This document shows positions 5,901 through 8,523 of a stretch of DNA of 8,523 nt, piece by piece. This stretch comes from Actinomycetales bacterium (lineage in GTDB: Bacteria; Actinomycetota; Actinomycetes; Actinomycetales; Actinomycetaceae), in the NCBI GenBank assembly GCA_012513625.1, contig JAAZBW010000277.1, positions 1 through 8,523 of the forward strand, read 5' to 3'. Numbering within the stretch: position 1 is the stretch's first letter; every line of letters starts with the position of its first letter. Position numbers and translations under genes: made by a program. The notes below the pieces were generated by a model. It was not told where the DNA came from. It made no database searches and saw only the letters and a list, made by a program, of their open reading frames with translations.

Positions 5901-6944
5901 TCAGGCCGCAGCGGCCCGGAGGGCCACCCACGGGGGTGGCACCGAGGCGGCGAGCGCATCTTCCACAAGGTGGGCGAGCGAGTAGGTGGGATCCTCCTCC
6001 AGTGCCTGCTCCATCAGCTCACGGGGTAGTGCGCCCTGACCCGCGAACCACGCGAGGTAGGCCGCGCAGGCGAGCGGTGGTGCCGCGTTGCCCGGCGGCT
6101 GGTGCCGGGCGATGGCGCCGAGCAGGGCGATGGCCGACTGCACACTTGGACGGGGCGGGCGCAACTGGGAGGCTTCGAGCCACGGCACCACTGGAATCCC
6201 CATGATGTCCACCACCTCGGGGGCGCCGGCGAGCACCCACGCGAGGAGCGCGTCCCGGAACCAGACGTCCTGGAGGGCCAGCCCGAGCCGTCCCTGGGCG
6301 CGCAGGTCCGGCTCTCCGGAGTCGAGCGCCTGCACGAGTTCCTGTGTCAGTTGCAACGCCAGCTTTCCCACGATGCGCTCGCCGGCGAGTTCAGTCCGCG
6401 CAGCAAGGACGTCACGCGCGGCAGCGGGGTCATCACTCCGGGGCACCCGGAGGGAGGACGATCCCTCGGCGAGCGCGCAGGCGTCCCGGCTCATGGCAAA
6501 GCGGGTGATCTGCAGTTCCAGGGCGTCCTTCCATCCCATGAGGTCCCCGGCAGCGGTGAGGCCGAGCACTCCATCGGACGTGACCAGGAAGGTGCCCCAG
6601 TGCTCCTCGAACGGCCATTCGGCGGCGAGCATCCCGGCCACAAGCTCGAGAAGTTCGGAGGCAGCCTCCTGATTCTCCGCCTCCGCCCACACGGCCACGA
6701 GGCCACCGCGTGCGCCGCCGCGTGCCACGGGACCGGTGACCTCCACCATCGCGCCGAACTCGCCCGCGTCCCGCGCGGCGTAGACGGCAGCGAGGTCGAT
6801 TCGGCCGCACGGGCCGAGGCTGACACTGCGCTCCTCAGCATCAAGGGACAGCACGACCACGGAGTTGGTGGGCACAAAGCCGAAGGTGAAGGGGACGGTG
6901 GAGAGGGCCTCGAGTGCGAGGTTCCAGGACTCGGAAACGATCAT
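5901..6944 (-). CDS. DUF4192 domain protein, function unknown
   Basis: This is a 347-residue, apparently soluble protein with no signal peptide or membrane span. Near the start, VPFTFGFVPTNSVVVLSL (residues 17-34) matches the hallmark of DUF4192: a proline, then a G-F-x-P-x-x-S-V-V-V core. The C-terminus, CAAYLAWFAGQGALPREL followed by ALEEDPTYSLAHLVEDAL, is the family's usual closing helix pair, with the pattern A-W-x-x-G-x-G-A-L and D-P-x-Y-x-L-A. DUF4192 is almost confined to actinobacteria and has no established role. The ATG at 6944 is chosen because it starts just before the conserved region. An in-frame start at 7091 would run into the divergent synthase gene. The ribosome site is weak (only GAGG eight bases away). 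It lies between gcvT (117 bp) and the divergent synthase (114 bp). No function is proposed. Confidence 0.9.
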   Translation of the reverse strand: MIVSESWNLALEALSTVPFTFGFVPTNSVVVLSLDAEERSVSLGPCGRIDLAAVYAARDAGEFGAMVEVTGPVARGGARGGLVAVWAEAENQEAASELLELVAGMLAAEWPFEEHWGTFLVTSDGVLGLTAAGDLMGWKDALELQITRFAMSRDACALAEGSSSLRVPRSDDPAAARDVLAARTELAGERIVGKLALQLTQELVQALDSGEPDLRAQGRLGLALQDVWFRDALLAWVLAGAPEVVDIMGIPVVPWLEASQLRPPRPSVQSAIALLGAIARHQPPGNAAPPLACAAYLAWFAGQGALPRELMEQALEEDPTYSLAHLVEDALAASVPPPWVALRAAAA

Positions 6945-7058
6945 GGAGGGAGCCTCGCAGCGCCCCGCCCCCGCGTTCCCGGCGCCCACCCCATGCTGTG
7001 GAACCGCAAACCGGTGGCAAGCAGAACCCGGATGTGGACGAATCCGTAGACTGGCAGC
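6945..7058. promoter_or_regulatory. Divergent intergenic region between the DUF4192 gene and the prenyl synthase gene
   Basis: Both flanking genes start here and read away from each other, so this 114-bp stretch must hold both promoters. For the plus-strand gene a -10 candidate is visible close to the start codon (listed separately). For the minus-strand gene TTGCCA around 7020-7015 could be a -35, but the matching -10 position (AGCATG) is poor, so no minus-strand promoter is called. Confidence 0.5.
7047..7052 (+). promoter_or_regulatory. Candidate -10 box (TAGACT) placed for a leaderless mRNA
   Basis: TAGACT fits the actinobacterial TAnnnT -10 pattern and is separated by exactly six bases (ggcagc) from the ATG at 7059. 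Transcription would then start at the A of the ATG. No Shine-Dalgarno sequence precedes the ATG, which agrees with leaderless translation, a common mode in actinobacteria. No good -35 is seen. Confidence 0.55.
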
Positions 7059-8150
7059 ATGCACTCCGCCTTCGTTGCTTCCGTCTCCCAACGGGTCCTC
7101 GCCGTGATCGGCGAACCGGAATCAGACCTCCCGGCAATCGTGGGTGACGTGGCGGTGTTCGTGGAACCCGCGCGCCGCCTCCTGACCGGCGGGAAGCGCA
7201 GCCGTGCGGTACTCGCCGGGCTCGGGTGGGCATGCGGCAGGCCCGATTCGGAGTGGAACGAGGATGCGATCCAGCTGGCTGGCTCGGCGCTCGAACTCTT
7301 CCAGGCGGCGGCCCTCGTCCACGACGACATCATCGATGACGCGGACACGCGGCGCGGCCAGCCGGCCGCACACCGGCACTTCGCGGGCCGGCACACGGAC
7401 GCCGGACTGCGCGGTCCCTCGGACACATTCGGGGTGAACGCCGCCATCCTCCTCGGCGACCTGCTCCTCGCCCTCGCGCAGCGTGAGCTCTCGCGCGCGG
7501 TCGCCACAGCGCCTGTCGCCGGCTCGGCGGCCGAGCGGGTGTGGAACCACATGTGCGCCGAGGTTGCCATCGGCCAGTTCCTGGACATCGAGGCCGCCAC
7601 ACTGCCGCTCCCGTCCGAGGGCGACGACGCCGCCCACACCGCCGCGCTCGAGCGCTCACTGGCTGTGCTCCGCCACAAGTCCGCTCAGTACTCGGTGGCG
7701 CACCCACTTGCACTGGGCGCCGCCCTCGCGCTGGGCGAAGACGCCCCGTTCGCCGCGCTCGCAGCCGTGGGCGAGCCCCTTGGTGAGGCCTTCCAGCTCC
7801 GGGACGATGACCTTGGGGTGTTCGGGGACCCTGCCGTGACCGGGAAGCCGGCGGGAGACGACCTCATCGAGGGCAAGAGGACACCACTCGTCCTCCTCGG
7901 CCTCGCCCACACGCGCGGCGCCGAGCGAGCCCGGGTCCTTGCGTCCCTCGGACACCGGGGGCTCACGCAGCCGGAGGTGGCCGGGGTCCGCGAGATCCTC
8001 ACCCGCTCCGGCGCCGTGGCGGCCCACGAGGCGATGATTGACGAACGGCGGACCGCCGCACTTCGCGCAGTGGACGCGCTCGGCGTGGCACCCCGCGTGA
8101 CCGAGCAACTCCGTGAGGTGGTCGAGCGCCTCTCCACGCGCGACAGCTAG
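7059..8150 (+). CDS. idsA: Polyprenyl diphosphate synthase (IdsA/GGPP synthase family)
   Basis: This all-trans prenyltransferase condenses isopentenyl diphosphate with allylic diphosphates. Its 363 residues include GGKRSRA (44-50), which binds IPP. The first aspartate-rich motif, DDIIDDADTRRG, begins at residue 89. HKSAQY follows at 206-211, and the second aspartate-rich region, FQLRDDDLGVFGD, spans 245-257, then KPAGDDLIEGKRT. The first motif is DDxxD without the two-residue insertion of bacterial FPP synthases. The residues four and five before it are both alanine, so a product of C20 or longer is more likely than C15 (inference from known chain-length rules). In actinobacteria this family feeds carotenoid, menaquinone side-chain or other isoprenoid pathways; none of those genes is in view. 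The ATG at 7059 fits the family N-terminus and the -10 box six bases upstream. The gene is divergent from DUF4192 and converges on an Rv2175c-type gene. Confidence 0.95.
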   Translation: MHSAFVASVSQRVLAVIGEPESDLPAIVGDVAVFVEPARRLLTGGKRSRAVLAGLGWACGRPDSEWNEDAIQLAGSALELFQAAALVHDDIIDDADTRRGQPAAHRHFAGRHTDAGLRGPSDTFGVNAAILLGDLLLALAQRELSRAVATAPVAGSAAERVWNHMCAEVAIGQFLDIEAATLPLPSEGDDAAHTAALERSLAVLRHKSAQYSVAHPLALGAALALGEDAPFAALAAVGEPLGEAFQLRDDDLGVFGDPAVTGKPAGDDLIEGKRTPLVLLGLAHTRGAERARVLASLGHRGLTQPEVAGVREILTRSGAVAAHEAMIDERRTAALRAVDALGVAPRVTEQLREVVERLSTRDS

Positions 8151-8185
8151 TCCGCGCTCGCGCTCACCTGCTCCCCGAGAGCGGA
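8151..8185. terminator. Imperfect inverted repeat in the convergent gap, possible shared terminator
   Basis: Between the stops of the two convergent genes, tccgcgctc (8151-8159) can pair with gagagcgga (8177-8185): nine positions with one mismatch and a 17-base loop. It fills nearly the whole 37-bp gap and could act in both directions. Neither side has a T-run, so this is a weak call based mainly on position. Confidence 0.35.
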
Positions 8186-8187
8186 GG

Positions 8188-8523
8188 TCAGAAGGCGAGG
8201 GGGAGCGCGGCGCGCCGCACCGCGTGCTTCTGCCCCGCAGCGAGGGCGGCAGCCGGCGAGGAGCCCAGCTCCTCGTGCGGCTCGAGTAGCCAGCGGACCA
8301 CGGCCCCGTCATCCATCCCGGAGTCGCGCAGCTGCGTGATGGAGCCCCTCAGGCCATCCACGAGCCGACCGCCCGCGAGGAACGCAGAGGGCACCCGGGC
8401 ACCGGTGAGCCCCTCCACGCGGCAGGTCACCAATTCCCCGTCCCGGATCATGTTCCGCAGGGTGCGCGGCGCGAGGTCAAGTACCTCCGCGGCATCGGGA
8501 ACGGAGAGCCAGGAGGAGTCAAG
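8188..8523 (-). CDS. Rv2175c-family DNA-binding protein, C-terminal 111 residues (5' end outside the window)
   Basis: The reading frame is open to the right edge, so the start codon is not seen. The visible part begins with a helix-turn-helix-like segment, LSVPDAAEVLDLAPRTLRN then MIRDGELV, typical of small MerR/excisionase-like winged-helix folds. It continues through VPSAFLAGGRLVDGLRG and ends with VVRWLLEPHEELG, then ALAAGQKHAVRRAALPLAF. This end closely resembles the tail of M. tuberculosis Rv2175c (a tryptophan-leucine pair in R-W-L, then a V-R-R-A helix and a final A-F/Y). Rv2175c binds DNA and is phosphorylated by the Ser/Thr kinase PknL. In that genome it is near idsA2 and pknL, and the same neighbour, a prenyl synthase, is found here 37 bp away in convergent orientation. 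A regulatory role is inferred; targets are unknown. Confidence 0.85.
   Translation of the reverse strand, partial: LDSSWLSVPDAAEVLDLAPRTLRNMIRDGELVTCRVEGLTGARVPSAFLAGGRLVDGLRGSITQLRDSGMDDGAVVRWLLEPHEELGSSPAAALAAGQKHAVRRAALPLAF

Noticed and set aside
5784..5950. Glycine riboswitch before gcvT
   Set aside because: I looked for the conserved aptamer core in the leader and found no matching segment; the gap is also short for a tandem aptamer.
4995..7049. Plus-strand open frames opposite gcvT (4995-6029) and opposite DUF4192 (6102-7049)
   Set aside because: Both lie antisense to genes with clear family motifs, cross gene boundaries, and show no domain features.
6945..7091. N-terminal extension of the DUF4192 gene to 7091
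   Set aside because: It would overlap the divergent synthase coding start and its promoter, and the extra residues do not resemble the family.
1..8523. tRNA, rRNA, insertion sequences, attachment sites or phage genes
   Set aside because: No cloverleaf-like segment, transposase motif, terminal inverted repeat or integrase was seen on either strand; the gaps between genes are all under 270 bp.

Overview
This is a GC-rich window with GTG starts at several genes and gene families that point to an actinobacterium. A DUF4192 gene, a DDxxD-type polyprenyl synthetase and an Rv2175c-type DNA-binding protein lie side by side, which suggests an actinomycete of the Micrococcales/Actinomycetales kind (inferred from gene content and gene order; the genus cannot be told). 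I see no mobile elements, CRISPR array, RNA genes or prophage genes. It reads as an ordinary chromosomal housekeeping region.

Layout, left to right: (1) 1-1158, minus strand, the first 386 codons of the principal sigma factor gene (rpoD/sigA/hrdB type); the 3' part lies beyond the window's left edge. The protein has a long, repeat-rich N-terminal extension, basic then acidic, ahead of regions 1.2 and 2. (2) 1159-1424, the sigma-gene control region, with a TATAAT box, an ECF/SigR-like promoter candidate, and two inverted repeats. (3) 1425-5783, minus strand, a compact glycine-cleavage operon gcvT-gcvH-gcvP transcribed toward rpoD. (4) 5901-6944, minus strand, a DUF4192 protein of unknown function. 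(5) 6945-7058, a 114-bp divergent intergenic region. (6) 7059-8150, plus strand, a polyprenyl (probably geranylgeranyl or longer) diphosphate synthase whose promoter looks arranged for a leaderless mRNA. (7) 8188-8523, minus strand, the C-terminal 111 residues of an Rv2175c-family winged-helix protein, convergent with the synthase; its start is beyond the right edge.

How the genes work together: GcvP decarboxylates glycine and passes the aminomethyl group to the lipoyl arm of GcvH. GcvT releases ammonia and forms 5,10-methylenetetrahydrofolate. The fourth subunit (Lpd) and the lipoylation enzymes are not in the window. The synthase makes all-trans prenyl diphosphates for isoprenoids. In Mycobacterium tuberculosis the Rv2175c gene sits close to idsA2 and pknL and its product is a PknL substrate, so a PASTA-type kinase gene is predicted just beyond the right edge. 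I found no convincing new multi-gene system. The points most worth a second look are the sigma factor's repeat-bearing N-terminus and its promoter region, the leaderless-type start of the synthase, and the uncharacterised DUF4192 gene in this neighbourhood.
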